This document shows positions 10,210-21,185 of a DNA stretch of 64,000 nt, piece after piece (position 1 is the first letter of the stretch; each line of letters begins with the position of its first letter). This DNA comes from Bacteroidota bacterium (GTDB lineage: Bacteria; Bacteroidota; Bacteroidia; Chitinophagales; JADJOU01). The stretch spans positions 1 to 64,000 of the forward strand of contig JADJOU010000015.1 of NCBI GenBank assembly GCA_016713645.1, written 5' to 3'. The notes beneath the pieces were generated by a model. That model searched no databases. It was not told the DNA's origin and saw only the letters and a program-made list of their open reading frames with translations. The translations under genes and the position numbers were made by a program.

Positions 10210-11037
10210 TTATTTGATGCTCATCGATGTCTCAACACCTTCGACCGTCAATACTGCTTTCGCATCACAAGTTCCATCTCCAAAATCCATGCTTTTCTCG
10301 CCTTGAGTAGCAGTCTTTGTATAAGTAACGGTGCCTTGACAGATATGTGCGCAATTCATTCTTCTCAAGAGTGGTTTTGTAATGCTAAACTTGTAAGCTG
10401 CGTCTTCTGAAGTACCATTGACTTCTCCCGTTGCTTCGTAAGCATCATCGCCAAATTCTGGTGTTTGAATTCCCTCGATTTGCTTCTTGGATCCATTGCC
10501 AATTGCAGTGACTTTAAGCCCATTGGATTTCTTTACCATGATGATATTCATATTGTATTCCCAAGTCATTTGCGCGTCCTTTGGACCAACATTGGTTGTA
10601 TTGATGACAGATGTATTTTCTACCAAATTTCCATCTACAGAGAAATTGCTGAAAGTCACTTCAGAGCTGTACCCAACTTCTTTATAACTCTTGCCATTAG
10701 TTTTGATAATCACCTTGCCCATGTATACTCTGCCGCGATTGCTCGTATCGCCAGATCCGAAATCAACTGTAATGGTGACATTTGGCAATGCAGATGAATC
10801 TCTCGTGATGATGGCATTTTTGCCATATACAGCGCCGATATCTGCTCTTTTTAAATCGCCAATCTTATTGGTCTCAATCGCTTGATCCGTGATGGACTTA
10901 ACATCATCAGAGATAGATGCTAGATAAGCATTGTCTTCAGAGATGCGAATATCTTGCAATGAACTATTCAATTTGCCGCAACTTGCAAGCAATATTCCTA
11001 TTGCAATAATGGCTAGAAGTAGTCTATATTGTTTCAT
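10210..11037 (-). CDS. hypothetical lipoprotein
   Basis: This 275-residue protein begins with a clear lipoprotein signal (MKQYRLLLAIIAIGILLASC, Cys20) and so is probably anchored in the outer membrane or periplasm. The rest is beta-rich with Thr, Ser, Asn and Gly. An acidic DFGSGD turn near residue 92 is echoed by DFGDGTCD near 252. The last third contains three to four Cys (NCAHICQG and GTCD), which may form disulfides. I do not recognise a named family. It stands alone, convergent with the upstream gene and sharing its terminator. Confidence 0.75.
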   Translation of the reverse strand: MKQYRLLLAIIAIGILLASCGKLNSSLQDIRISEDNAYLASISDDVKSITDQAIETNKIGDLKRADIGAVYGKNAIITRDSSALPNVTITVDFGSGDTSNRGRVYMGKVIIKTNGKSYKEVGYSSEVTFSNFSVDGNLVENTSVINTTNVGPKDAQMTWEYNMNIIMVKKSNGLKVTAIGNGSKKQIEGIQTPEFGDDAYEATGEVNGTSEDAAYKFSITKPLLRRMNCAHICQGTVTYTKTATQGEKSMDFGDGTCDAKAVLTVEGVETSMSIK

Positions 11038-11174
11038 GATTTTGGTTTTTTGTAGTTGAAATAAAACACTAATATAGTGAAATTTGAAATGATGTGGTTT
11101 TTTTTTGCTGCAATTCCTTGGAAAACATGAATTAGCAGAAAAAATTGTGCCATAATGAGTTGTCGGCTAAATAA

Positions 11175-11202
11175 AAAAAGGATTGCCGAAACAATCCTTT
11201 TT
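11175..11202 (-). terminator. terminator downstream of tRNA-Phe
   Basis: AAAAAGGATTG (11175-11185) pairs with CAATCCTTTTT (11192-11202) over a 6-base loop. On the minus strand the stem is followed by a T tract, right after the tRNA 3' end. Confidence 0.8.
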
Positions 11203-11206
11203 GAAG

Positions 11207-11279
11207 TGGTGTGGGAGGGAATCGAACCCCCGACACATAGATTTTCAGTCTATTGCTCTACCGACTGAGCTACCGCACC
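11207..11279 (-). tRNA. tRNA-Phe (anticodon GAA)
   Basis: On the minus strand the 73 bases fold into a cloverleaf: acceptor GGTGCGG/CCACACC, D-arm GCTC-AGTCGGTA-GAGC, anticodon arm ATAGA-CTGAAAA-TCTAT (anticodon GAA), variable GTGTC and T-arm GGGGG-TTCGATT-CCCTC, with discriminator A. The acceptor has one C-A mismatch at pair 5-68. The 3' CCA is not encoded. Confidence 0.95.
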
Positions 11280-11385
11280 ATCCTTTTTTTGTTAAAAAAG
11301 AGTGCAAATCTAATCATATTCTTTATCCAAACAATAGAAAAGTGAAATTTCTCCAATTAATTTGCTTTTTTCAGGCTTTCCTGCA

Positions 11386-11413
11386 TAAAAAAGGCGGGAA
11401 TTCAATTCCCGCC
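11386..11413 (-). terminator. intrinsic terminator for the secreted copper/haem protein gene
   Basis: GGCGGGAATT-C-AATTCCCGCC (11393-11413) is a near-perfect GC-rich hairpin. Read on the minus strand it is followed by a run of T (A run at 11386-11392 on plus). Confidence 0.85.
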
Positions 11414-11446
11414 TCTTCATATAAAATAGAACGCTTTTTGTATAAA

Positions 11447-13028
11447 CTATTCAATTACAATTTGCTTCATCATTGAAACGCGGTCTGTTTGGAGTTTTAA
11501 TAAATAAAGTCCTGCAGCCATTTCCGATGTATTGATTTTAATTTTATTCAAACCATTGGCACTGGCAATACTCTGTGAATAAATCGCTTTTCCATCAATA
11601 GATAGAATTTGCACTTGTGTCTTGCTCGCCTCATCCAATTCATAGATGACATTCAATTGCTCATCTGCTGGATTTGGATATACCGATAAATCTTCATTCT
11701 TGTCAATCAAGCGAAGGCTATTTGGTTTGGTGACAAGTGGTCCTAAATCGATATCGGCCGAACTATCCAAGACGATATTCTCATCGCCTGCTTGATAGAT
11801 CATAAAGGATACAAAGGTCAACATCATCTCATCATTCGTCGCCTCGCCCCAGCTTACAGCCTTGGTTGGTGAATTGGGGTTGAATGGATTAGGTGGTATT
11901 ATTGTATTTCGCAACGCCATAAACTTTAGAGCCAGCTGGTAGTTTTTGCACTTTTTTAAACGTATACTCATCTTGCCAATGGAAGTCCCAGTTTGGAATA
12001 TCAATGCCTCTTAGGGTATCACCCGATGGAGTCACCGTGAATACTTTATAACTCTGTCCTACGAGATGCATATGCGGCGCCAAGGAAAGCATAGAGAAAT
12101 CGAGGAAAGGAATTGTATAGACTTGTTGGAATGTTCTAATAGAATCCTTAGGAATAAATAGGAATGGATAATTGTTGATCAATTTTTCATTTAAGATGGG
12201 TTGAAAAAATACTTCGCGCGGATTGACGCTCGTGGAGTATTTGATATTGATTCTCGTGCTGTCAATTGCCCCAGATGTTCCCTTTGGATAGTGAATCTGA
12301 AGAACTATTTTGGATTTTTGAAATAAGGTCATGGCCATGCCTGTCGGCAAAATCTTTGGAGATGAACCTGGAACCCAAGCTCCAATCAGTATCGCCTTGT
12401 CTGAGCCGATACCACCAAAACTTGTATATCCTGTATCTGGATCTGCATTGTCCAAGGTCGTCGGTTTATTGGTCGTATCTTGATAGATCAATACGTGGTG
12501 GACGATATCTGAATTGCCCGGAAGCACTTCAATTTGCTCGATTTTTTGATTCGCAGTCAATTTAGGGTCGAGGATAAAACATCGATAGAGGTCTTCACTG
12601 GTCGCCTTTGAAGTATACACAGGCATGCGAAGAGAAATATCTGGCGCATTGATTTTTGAACCTTTGCTGAACACAGGTGGAGTAGGAGCGAGGCTTGGAT
12701 TTCCCTCGGGAGCGCCGCCATCAACCCATCGCGAGATTAAGTCCTTCTCGACTGTAGATAAGACGCGCTCGTCTTTGAAGTGTTTGTATTTCGCATCTGG
12801 CGGCCACGGTGGCATGATTCCCTTGGTCACGGCCTTGTCCTTGATATTGGACGAGATGGCCAATGCCTGATTATAACTCATCAGAGAAGTCCTTGAAATC
12901 CCATTGGGATTGTGGCATTTAGAGCATTTGCCATAGATGATTTTGGCGATATCGCTGCTCCATGTGGGTGTTTGTCCATAAGAGGTGCCGATGATGCTCA
13001 GAAAAGCGAGGGGTAAAAATGATTTCAT
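11447..13028 (-). CDS. secreted c-type cytochrome / copper monooxygenase-like protein with T9SS domain (one frameshift)
   Basis: I start at 13028, where MKSFLPLAFLSIIGTSYG is a signal peptide. Residues 30-115 are a small cytochrome c-like domain with CSKCH (Cys35, Cys38, His39) and the GIMPPWPPD motif typical of this secreted type. Residues 165-370 resemble copper type II ascorbate-dependent monooxygenases: HHVLIYQD (177-178), a QIHYPKG motif (His246), and APHMHLVG (His319 and His321). The C-terminal 75 residues are a type A T9SS sorting domain (VYPNPADEQLNVIY, then AAGLYLLKL). One base is lost or gained near 11900, so two overlapping frames must be joined. The product is probably an exported redox protein. 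The substrate is unknown, and hydroxylase activity is only inferred. Confidence 0.8.
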
Positions 13029-13223
13029 AGTAGATAATTTGACCAAATTTTGAATAAAGCTAAGATATTTTTTATTTTGATTGGTTTAATTTAATACGCA
13101 TTATTGATTGAATTGTTTCAAAAAGGGTATTGAGAATCACCAGATTTTGATGATTGAAGGGATTAACCATTTATTAAAAGGCAACCAGAATGGCTGTGTA
13201 TTAATGGATGTATGAATTTTTTT

Positions 13224-14712
13224 TTAGAGATTCACCCATGTGATTGGAATATGCGGTCCAGCATCCTGTGTTTTGATGGAAACTCGTTCCATCTCGGTAT
13301 ATTCATTCCTGATGACTGCACCTTGCATATTGGTAATCATGATATTCAGCTTAGCATCAAACAAGTCTTTAAAATCAATGGTTAATTGATCTGAGCTGGG
13401 ATTGGGATACATATCAATCTCCACCTTATCATTATTAAGATGCTCTAACCCAACCCCGCAAATACTTTCTACTTTTCCTAGTCTAAAATAGGGGAAATTA
13501 GGAATCCCAAAACTAATAGTGGGCAATTTTACTCCTCTTGGAATAAAAGCACATGAATCTCCTTTTTTATCTGGCAAACTAATTACGTGACAGAAGTAAG
13601 TAGCATTTCCAGTCCCAATATATATATTATTATCGAGAGTTAACTGCATAGATTGAAAAGAATGCATAGGGTATCCAATTTAAGGTATCTTTATAATATC
13701 AAAATGGGCATTTGAGTTTGGAACTGAGAATATCAAGTGCAGTGAGATCTGAGGAATATAAGTACTTGTCAGATAAAAAACGACCATTGGGAGATGGAAA
13801 CGCCATAGCCTAGAAATAGGCTATCCTGTATTTCAGTGATGCGTATATTCCTTCTATTTTGCAATTTCCCTGTGCAACGATCAAAATCAAAAACATATAA
13901 TCCATCACTTCTGGACAGATAAGTATATATTTTTCCGTTGGGAGAAAAGCAGGAGGACGAACTATAATGCACTAATACACTGGAGGGAGGTCCTTCACAG
14001 TCTTTTTTAATATTGGGACTGATGCCATTTTTGTCTATCAAGACTTTGTAAAAACAATTGGAATTTTGCTCTTGCACTACAATCCACCAATCTTCCAAAG
14101 TCGGCACAACTAGTACCAATGGTATCATCAATGATGGTTTTGTTTTTACTAATCACTTTACCCAATCCATTATTAGCGCTCATATCTATTTCTGTAGCCA
14201 ATAATTTTGCACCATATGTTCCAATATTTAGTTCTTGGGAAAAGCCTATATAGGAGTGCAATAAATAATAGGTACTAGTAGAATTTGGTTTTTTTATAAT
14301 GATTGCCCTTGCATACTGACATATCCCATTGATCGCATGTTCTTAGCATATACATTTACAAAATACCCGTCATTAATACTATCCCATTCTCCATCAATTC
14401 ATATTTTTATTAAAAATTTTCACCCCCATTTGACAAAAAAGAAGTTGTCCATTTGTATCACAAACAGAAGAGTTCGTAAAGGTTTAGTCCGAACCTCCGC
14501 CTTTGAATATCTTTTGGTTCAGAATTAAAATTTATAATTGTATTTCCAAAATATTTTTGATTTCCTGTATCAATTGAAGAAAGCGGTGCATCATTATATC
14601 CTGTTACCCATATATGATCCTCCTTTTGAGCATTTAAACTGCAACTAAAAGAAAATAGAATTAAAATCTTTAAGAAAAACCGTCTAAAAAATATAGTGTT
14701 GTGGAGAGACAT
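13224..14712 (-). pseudogene. broken T9SS cargo gene, possible beta-propeller
   Basis: The pieces run in order on the minus strand: an N-terminus with signal peptide ending SFSCSLNAQ and then WVTGYNDAPLSSID (14712-14458), ATEIDMSANNGLGKVISKN (about 14200), DWWIVVQEQNSNCFYKVLI followed by SSSCFSPNGKIYTYLSR and YVFDFDRCTG (14090-13860), SISPNGRFL at about 13790, and a C-terminal type A sorting domain (VEIDMYPNPSSDQLTIDF, to 13224). This is the order of a known Bacteroidota secreted-protein layout with propeller-like SPNG repeats. At least five frame changes interrupt about 500 residues. The fragments are otherwise well kept, so either recent decay or locally poor sequence is possible. Confidence 0.6.
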
Positions 14713-14739
14713 TCATTTAAGTTTTGCTTAGAACAAGCA

Positions 14740-16063
14740 TTATAATTTTAAAATAATCTTAGAACCGGAAACCACCTCAAAACCCTTTTCTTTTGTATCA
14801 TAAACGCTTTTATAGGATATGGGCTTATAGACGATTTTATATTTCCCTGGCTGAAGGGAGATAAATTCTGTCAAGCCATTGGGATTGATATCATAGACTT
14901 TCTTCATTTTTTTATCCTCCATGATAAATATGCTGCCTGTCATCGTGCTGTGCTTGTCGAGGTTTAGCAAGCCCGGATTGGGAATCGCGATGATTTCCTC
15001 TTTCTTGTCTTGAATATTTATTTCAAAATGAGTCAGCGGTGTGGTCAATACATCGACTTGGTATTTACCCACCAATAATTTTGTCCCTTTATTGACTGTT
15101 TCGCTGTGGATGGATTTCTTGTTTTGTCGGATGATGTATTTCACCTCTTCACCATTGGCTTGATCCATTTTCACATTGAGAAGGCCTTGCGCAGCGGGGA
15201 TGGAGACGATATTGTGTACAAATTTTTGTAGGGTAATCTTTTTCTTTATCGGCGGAATGGTGAGAAAGGATGCTTCAAATTCAATGGCATCATTTAGGAA
15301 AAGCGTATCGGATATTTGATTGCGCATGGTGTGGTAGAAATTGCCCAATATTTTGCCAGAAGGGGAAGTAAAGCGCATCATCACATCGGTCTCTGTGGCT
15401 TGCCGATTGCCGTCTAGCAAATGAACTTGAAAAGTGGTTTTGTCGAGAATATAGTCGAGCGCCTTATTTAAATTTTGTTTGAGGTCGGCGGGTGTTTTTG
15501 CATTGGAGACTTCACCGATGCATTTCAAATTTTCAATGCCAAAGTCAGATAGGTCTAATCCGATGACAACGGGCTTGATGGAGATGCCGTGCTCTTGAAG
15601 TGATTGTGAAACCCTGCAGGGATTGCCGCTGCATGATTCCTCTCCATCGGTGATGAGGATGATGCTATTTCTCCCCTTGAGTTCTTTAAAATCCAAACTG
15701 GCAAAGGTCATGGAATAGGCGATAGGCGTTGTCCCATTGTATCGAAGCACAGAGCACTTCTTTGATGCGCTCGGAATTATTGAATTCCATGGGCACTTTC
15801 AATTCTGTGTCGTTGCAATTATTAAAGGAGACATCGTATTTATGGCCATATACCCTGAGGGCGAGTTCTGCTCCGTATTTTTTATCGAGATTGGTCGCAA
15901 ATTCAGCGAGGGTGCGCTTGGCAATTTCCCACATCTGCTCTTGGCCCCATTTTCGATTCATGCTATAAGAGGCGTCGAGGATAAACAATATCCGCGGCTT
16001 CTCGTGATCTGCCCGCTGAGCATTTAATTGAATCGAAAAGAATAGGATAAACAAATACTTCAT
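14740..16063 (-). CDS. secreted von Willebrand factor A domain protein (one frameshift)
   Basis: From 16063, MKYLFILFFSIQLNAQ is a signal peptide. The mature part opens with a VWA fold: DASYS (Asp30, Ser32, Ser34) is the MIDAS metal site, GTTPIAYS supplies the Thr, and ILITDGEESC the final Asp strand. A one-base shift near 15745 separates the MIDAS strand from the rest. After the VWA domain (about residues 25-220) come beta-rich repeats with PGKYK and GKYQVDV motifs, probably two Ig-like or carboxypeptidase-regulatory-like domains. There is no T9SS sorting domain, so it may be periplasmic. VWA domains bind metal-dependent protein ligands; the partner is unknown. Confidence 0.75.
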
Positions 16064-16354
16064 CTCAAGTAAAGATAAGAAGATCAAGATATTTTCATCT
16101 CAAAAGTAAAGATAAGGAAAAGGTATCATACATAAGCAGTCGCAACCTTTTTCGGGGTCAAAAGATTTTTAGCATGCGCTGAGGGGTGAACTCAAGAAGT
16201 CAAGATTACCCTTTTCATTCAAATTTAAAATCTTATATGTGTTCTAACCGCGGGTTTAGGCACATTCATACACTATTCTCCCAAGGAACTACACGCTTAT
16301 CCATCAAAATTTTTATCTTGCCAGCAATATTTATTTTTACAAGAAAATATATAC

Positions 16355-18582
16355 ATGGAAATCAACGAAAAATTTAACCTCGCCGCTGAACTCGTTCTAT
16401 ATACTTCCCAGAGTATGTTTTTGACGGGAAAGGCGGGCACGGGTAAAACTACTTTCCTTCGACACATCAAAAACAATACGACTAAGAATACGGTGATCGT
16501 TGCACCCACGGGTGTTGCAGCCATCAATGCAGGTGGTATGACTATGCATAGTTTTTTTCAATTGCCCTTGCAATCATATGTGCCAAAGAGAGGTTTGAGC
16601 CTCGAGCAAAATCCACATATCGTCACACCCAATACCTTATTTGATAAAATTCGCTTGGCATCGACCAAAAGAGATTTATTCAAAGAACTCGAATTGCTCA
16701 TCATCGACGAAGTGAGCATGGTCTCAGCAGATATGCTAGATTGCACCGATCAAATTTTGCGCAGCATTCGCAAGCGACAAGAACCCTTTGGTGGAGTGCA
16801 AGTGCTGTTTATCGGCGATTTATACCAATTGCCGCCCGTGGTATCTGAACAATCCTGGGAAGTATTGCGAGAATATTACGAGAGTCCTTTTTTCTTTGAG
16901 AGTTGGGCCATCAAAAAAATGGATTTGCTCTTCCTTGAATTGGAGAAAATTTACCGACAAAATGATGAGAATTTCATCCGCATTTTAAATAATGTTCGAA
17001 ACAATCAAGTGACAGAAGAAGATTTGGAACAGCTGCATGAGCGCTATTATCCCGATTTTGATCCCAGCGATGAAGAGGGTTATATCACGCTGACTACGCA
17101 CAATAATAAAGCGGATATCATCAACAACAATCACCTCGCGAAATTGTCTGCTTCTGAATTTGCTTTTAAGGCAGAACTGAAAGGCGAGTTCAATGAGAAG
17201 GCATTGCCCACAGAACAAAATCTCGTCCTTAAAGTGGGCGCTCAAGTCATGTTTATACGCAATGATACGAGTACAGATAAACGCTATTACAATGGCAAAT
17301 TGGGCGTCATCAAGGATATTGTCAAAACAGAAAATGGTCATGATATCATCGTCGCATTTAAAGGCGAGGATGATTATTTATTGGAGCGGGAGAAATGGGA
17401 GAGCATTCGGTATAAATACAATGAAGATACGGGCGGCGTGACAGAAGAGGAGATCGGGAGTTTTGTGCAATATCCGATTCGATTGGCTTGGGCAATCACG
17501 ATACACAAGAGTCAAGGATTGACTTTTGATCGAGCCATCATCGATGCTGGTTCATCATTTGCGGCAGGACAAGTCTATGTGGCATTGAGTAGATGCACAT
17601 CTTTAGGTGGAATTGTCTTGAAATCAAAAATCGATCAAAGGGCTATTAAAACGGATGAGCGCATTGCGCTGGACAATAAATTTACCAAGGACAATGAAGC
17701 GCTGAAGCGATTGGTGGAGATTGAAAAAGAATTGTTCATCATCAAGCAAATCAAGCGCGTTTTCTATATGGATAAAATGGTGGAAGCGCTGAAGACTTGG
17801 TCAAATGGGCTTTACCACAAGAAGATTCCCGCACTCGATCAAGTCTTGCGCATGAGCAAAGACATTGTTTCTAAAGCCGAGGAAATAGAGCGCGTGGCGG
17901 ATAAATTTTTGATGCAATTGGAAACCATCTTTAGAGAGATGAAAGACAATGCCGATGATACCACGCTCAATCAGCGCATGGAAAAGAGCATTGAATACTT
18001 TACGACTCAAATGGGAGATAATATTGTCTTACCGCTTTTATTGCATGCAGAAGACATGAAAAATGCGAGCAAGGTGAAGGCGTATTTAACGGAGGTGAAA
18101 CATCTCATTGCCGTTTGCCAAAGAAAATAGAGGACATCAATTATGTCAAGAATGGCGATAAAGGATTTGCTTATAATGAAGAAATACTGAAGAAGTATAT
18201 CGATGCGAAAGAGACCAAGGAGACCGTGTTTAAGAAAAAACTCTCGAGGGCGAGTGGAACGAAAGTAGAGAAAGGGGATACCTTTGTGCTCACTTATTCG
18301 CTTTATCAAGCTGGGAAGGATATGAAGGCGATTGCAGCAGAGCGCAATTTATCTGTGGGAACGATTGAAACGCATTTTGCAAAATTCATCGAAGAGGGTA
18401 AGGTGGATATTTATGATATCTACAATAAAGAACGCATCGATAAAATTATGGAAGTGAGCAGTCAAAATGACGCTGGACAGTCTAGCTTTAGTTCTGTTAA
18501 AAGCTTATTGCCAGAGGATTTCACCTATGGTGAGATTCGCGCGGCATTTAAGTATTTGAGTAGATTAAAGGAACAAGCGTAG
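16355..18582 (+). CDS. PIF1/RecD-like DNA helicase with C-terminal helix-turn-helix (one frameshift)
   Basis: The N-terminal two thirds is a superfamily 1 helicase of the PIF1 type. It has Walker A GKAGTGKTT (25-33), APTGVAAINAGGMTMHSFF (motif Ia), LLIIDEVSMV (motif II, about 110-119), a GDLYQLPPV motif III, and a late SQGLTFDRAIID with YVALSRCTSL (motifs V-VI). A coiled linker follows, then a helix-turn-helix (AGKDMKAIAAERNLSVGTI) of the kind found at the C-terminus of RecQ-like helicases. The frame breaks near 18110, where the helicase frame ends at 18130 and the HTH frame opens at 18115. The joined product is about 742 residues. The expected role is DNA unwinding in repair or replication-fork maintenance. 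Confidence 0.85.
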
Positions 18583-18686
18583 CGTTTTCTTTGTGCCTCG
18601 ATACTTTCACCATAAAATAGACAATAATCATTAGATTTGTGGCGCTGGAATGCTTTCTGCAAGCGATGGCAGCAAATGAAAATTGA

Positions 18687-20597
18687 ATGAATTTTAAAGG
18701 AAACAAGTCCGTGTATTTTTTTCGCGCTATCATGATCATATGGTCTTGTGCATTTATCAGTATTGTGCAAGCACAGCGAACATTTCAATTGACAAAAGAT
18801 ACCGCGCGCGCACCTTTTAAATGCGATTATTACACCAATACATCTCTGCCCTATAATCAAATTTCTATTGAAAAGGGATTGCAGGGTTTACAGTGGTATA
18901 ATTTATTGCAGAACGATCAATATGAGTTTCAATCTGCTGCTACTATGGGCATAGCTGCGAGACCAATTTTGTTCGAATCTCCTTTTGTAGAGGGTTTTCA
19001 ATTTGGTTTGAATCAATTGGACGCCTATAAATTGACAGATAGAAATACGCGCTATTATACGACCAATAAGCCTTTCGTGGATTTGGATTTTTTGTTTGGT
19101 GCCAAGGCAAGTGTACTTATAAACGTAAGACATGCGCAGAATCTCTCCAAACGCGCTTCGTATGGGATGCATTATCAGCGAATCACCTCAACTGGCGCCT
19201 ATGCCAATAATCAAACACTCCATAATTCTACCTCAATTTATTTGCAGATGTATAGCAAGCAGTATATCTATTTCACGAGATTGGAATTTATACTCAATGA
19301 TATGAGGACGCGCGACAATGGTGGAATTACAGCGCCGATAGCGGGATTTGGCGGTGGACTGATTAAGTCATTCGTTCCAGTTAATTTAGTGGAGAACAAT
19401 ACCAAGCATTATGACTTGCAATGGAATTATACCCATCATTTTTATCTTCAAAAAATGGATTCTTCTAAGTCTAATCTTTACGATAGAAGTCATTTTGAAG
19501 TGAAAGCCATGTACAAGAATTTTGATCAAATCACTTCAGACAAAAAGCCCGATACTTTTTATGACGCGGCAATTCAAAACTGGACAGGAGATTTAAATTT
19601 TTTTTATCACGCGCACAGAATAGGCGGGGAGGTCTCGTATAGCCAATATGTGTTTTTAGACAAAGTAAAATTTTTGCGAGATAGGGGCTTATCTAAATTG
19701 ATGTTCAAGCCCTATGGCAGATTAGAGAGTATCGTGGCTTATGCGGGAAATAGAAATGGAGCGGAGAATGCTTTTGTGAATACACTCATCGGCGCAGATT
19801 TGGGCAATTTGAATCGAGATTTGGTTATTCAATACAGTCAAGGAATCAGTGGGTACAATCAACGCGATTTTAATTTTAGCGCAAAGATTCCCCTCATATT
19901 GCATGATAAGATTGGCAAGATTTACGGGCAGTTTCAATTGTTTTCAAAGACGCCAGACTTCTTTGCCAATAATGTGTCCAGTGATTTTCTATCATGGGCC
20001 AATGATTTCAATGCATTGAAATCTACTTCGTTTAAATTCATCTATCACTTGCCCACCAAAGAAAAGAGCCATATTCAGTTTAAAATGGCCTTCTTGAATA
20101 ATGCCATTTATTACGATTCAACGCTATTGCCTAAGCAAGACAGTGCGGGTTTTCGCTTCTTCAGTGTGGATTACCGCGGACAATGGAAAATTAAGCATTT
20201 TGGGCTATCAGCAGATCTCGTCATTCAAAATCACAACAGCAATATTATTGCCATTCCAAAACTGTGGACGAAGATCAGCACATTCTATTACGGAAATATT
20301 TTCAAAAGAAATTTATCGCTGCAAATTGGTGTAGATACTAGGTATACGGGCAATTACACGGCCTATAGCTATTCTCCGTTTATCTCACAATTTGTTTTGC
20401 AAGGCACCAATACTTGGAGGAATAGTCCCATCTTCGATGTATTCTTAAATGCTAAAATTCGGTCATTGGCAATATCCTTGAAGATGAATGATGTCATTGA
20501 AGGGCTTATCAATCAAAGTCCTAATTACAACTACTCATTGTATCCAACGCAGGGAAGGGGTTTTGATGTATATATCAGTTGGCGTTTTTTGAATTAA
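18687..20597 (+). CDS. putative outer-membrane porin (Porin_10-like)
   Basis: A 636-residue exported protein with a signal peptide ending IVQAQ. It then shows the layout of the Bacteroidota putative porin family: TFQLTKDTARAPFKCDYYTNT-like opening, a PFVDLDFLFGAK strand, alternating aromatic/polar beta-strands throughout, and a C-terminal strand ending in an aromatic residue (VYISWRFLN) suited to BamA insertion. No lipobox is present. It is convergent with trmD, with only ten bases between the two stop codons. Transport substrate is unknown. Confidence 0.75.
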   Translation: MNFKGNKSVYFFRAIMIIWSCAFISIVQAQRTFQLTKDTARAPFKCDYYTNTSLPYNQISIEKGLQGLQWYNLLQNDQYEFQSAATMGIAARPILFESPFVEGFQFGLNQLDAYKLTDRNTRYYTTNKPFVDLDFLFGAKASVLINVRHAQNLSKRASYGMHYQRITSTGAYANNQTLHNSTSIYLQMYSKQYIYFTRLEFILNDMRTRDNGGITAPIAGFGGGLIKSFVPVNLVENNTKHYDLQWNYTHHFYLQKMDSSKSNLYDRSHFEVKAMYKNFDQITSDKKPDTFYDAAIQNWTGDLNFFYHAHRIGGEVSYSQYVFLDKVKFLRDRGLSKLMFKPYGRLESIVAYAGNRNGAENAFVNTLIGADLGNLNRDLVIQYSQGISGYNQRDFNFSAKIPLILHDKIGKIYGQFQLFSKTPDFFANNVSSDFLSWANDFNALKSTSFKFIYHLPTKEKSHIQFKMAFLNNAIYYDSTLLPKQDSAGFRFFSVDYRGQWKIKHFGLSADLVIQNHNSNIIAIPKLWTKISTFYYGNIFKRNLSLQIGVDTRYTGNYTAYSYSPFISQFVLQGTNTWRNSPIFDVFLNAKIRSLAISLKMNDVIEGLINQSPNYNYSLYPTQGRGFDVYISWRFLN

Positions 20598-20607
20598 AAA
20601 GTGCACT

Positions 20608-21183
20608 TTATTCTACTTCGCGCGAATTGGCCTCTCTCCATTGATTGATGGCGGCTTCATTCCCATTGAGCAATACTTCAGGAACTTTATGTCCGCGAAA
20701 GTCTGCAGGCCTTGTATATACTGGCGGTGCGAGCATATTGTCTTGAAAGCTATCTGTCAGAGCAGAAGTTTCATTATTCAGTACACCAGGAATAATTCTT
20801 CCAATCGCATCCACTAGAATGGCTGCAGCGAGCTCACCGCCGCTGATGACGTATTGTCCAATGGATATTTCTCTAGTGACATAGATATCGCGGATTCGTT
20901 GATCAATGCCCTTGTAATGGCCACAAATCAAGAGCAGATTTCCTTTCAGCGAGAGTTGATTGCAGATACTTTGATTCAGCAAGTCTCCATCTGGACTGAG
21001 GTAGATGATTTCATCATAATCCGTCTTGCTTTTTAAATCGTCAATGCAATTTGCCAACGGTTCACACATCATCACCATGCCAGCTCCACCGCACAAGCCT
21101 TTCTCTCTGGCGCGCTTCATGATAGAATGGTCGAAGGGACTTTCTAATAATTTGGGAACGATGGATATGATGTCGATGCGCAT
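20608..21183 (-). CDS. trmD: tRNA (guanine-N1-)-methyltransferase TrmD, shortened
   Basis: TrmD methylates G37 of tRNAs with S-adenosylmethionine in a trefoil knot. The knot region is intact: IYLSPDGDLLNQ, LLLICGHYKGIDQRI, EISIGQYVISGGELAA and PGVLNNETSALTDSF, including the catalytic-type Asp in TDSF. Two parts are missing. After REKGL the usual stretch of about 24 residues (the DxxRxVDDxPYG-type loop) is absent and the frame runs straight into CGGAGMVM. The C-terminus stops at QWREANSREVE, lacking the usual RRPDLL tail. The product is 191 residues against about 225-240. It lies just downstream of rimM and rpsP, a common order. Confidence 0.85.
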   Translation of the reverse strand: MRIDIISIVPKLLESPFDHSIMKRAREKGLCGGAGMVMMCEPLANCIDDLKSKTDYDEIIYLSPDGDLLNQSICNQLSLKGNLLLICGHYKGIDQRIRDIYVTREISIGQYVISGGELAAAILVDAIGRIIPGVLNNETSALTDSFQDNMLAPPVYTRPADFRGHKVPEVLLNGNEAAINQWREANSREVE

Positions 21184-21185
21184 AA

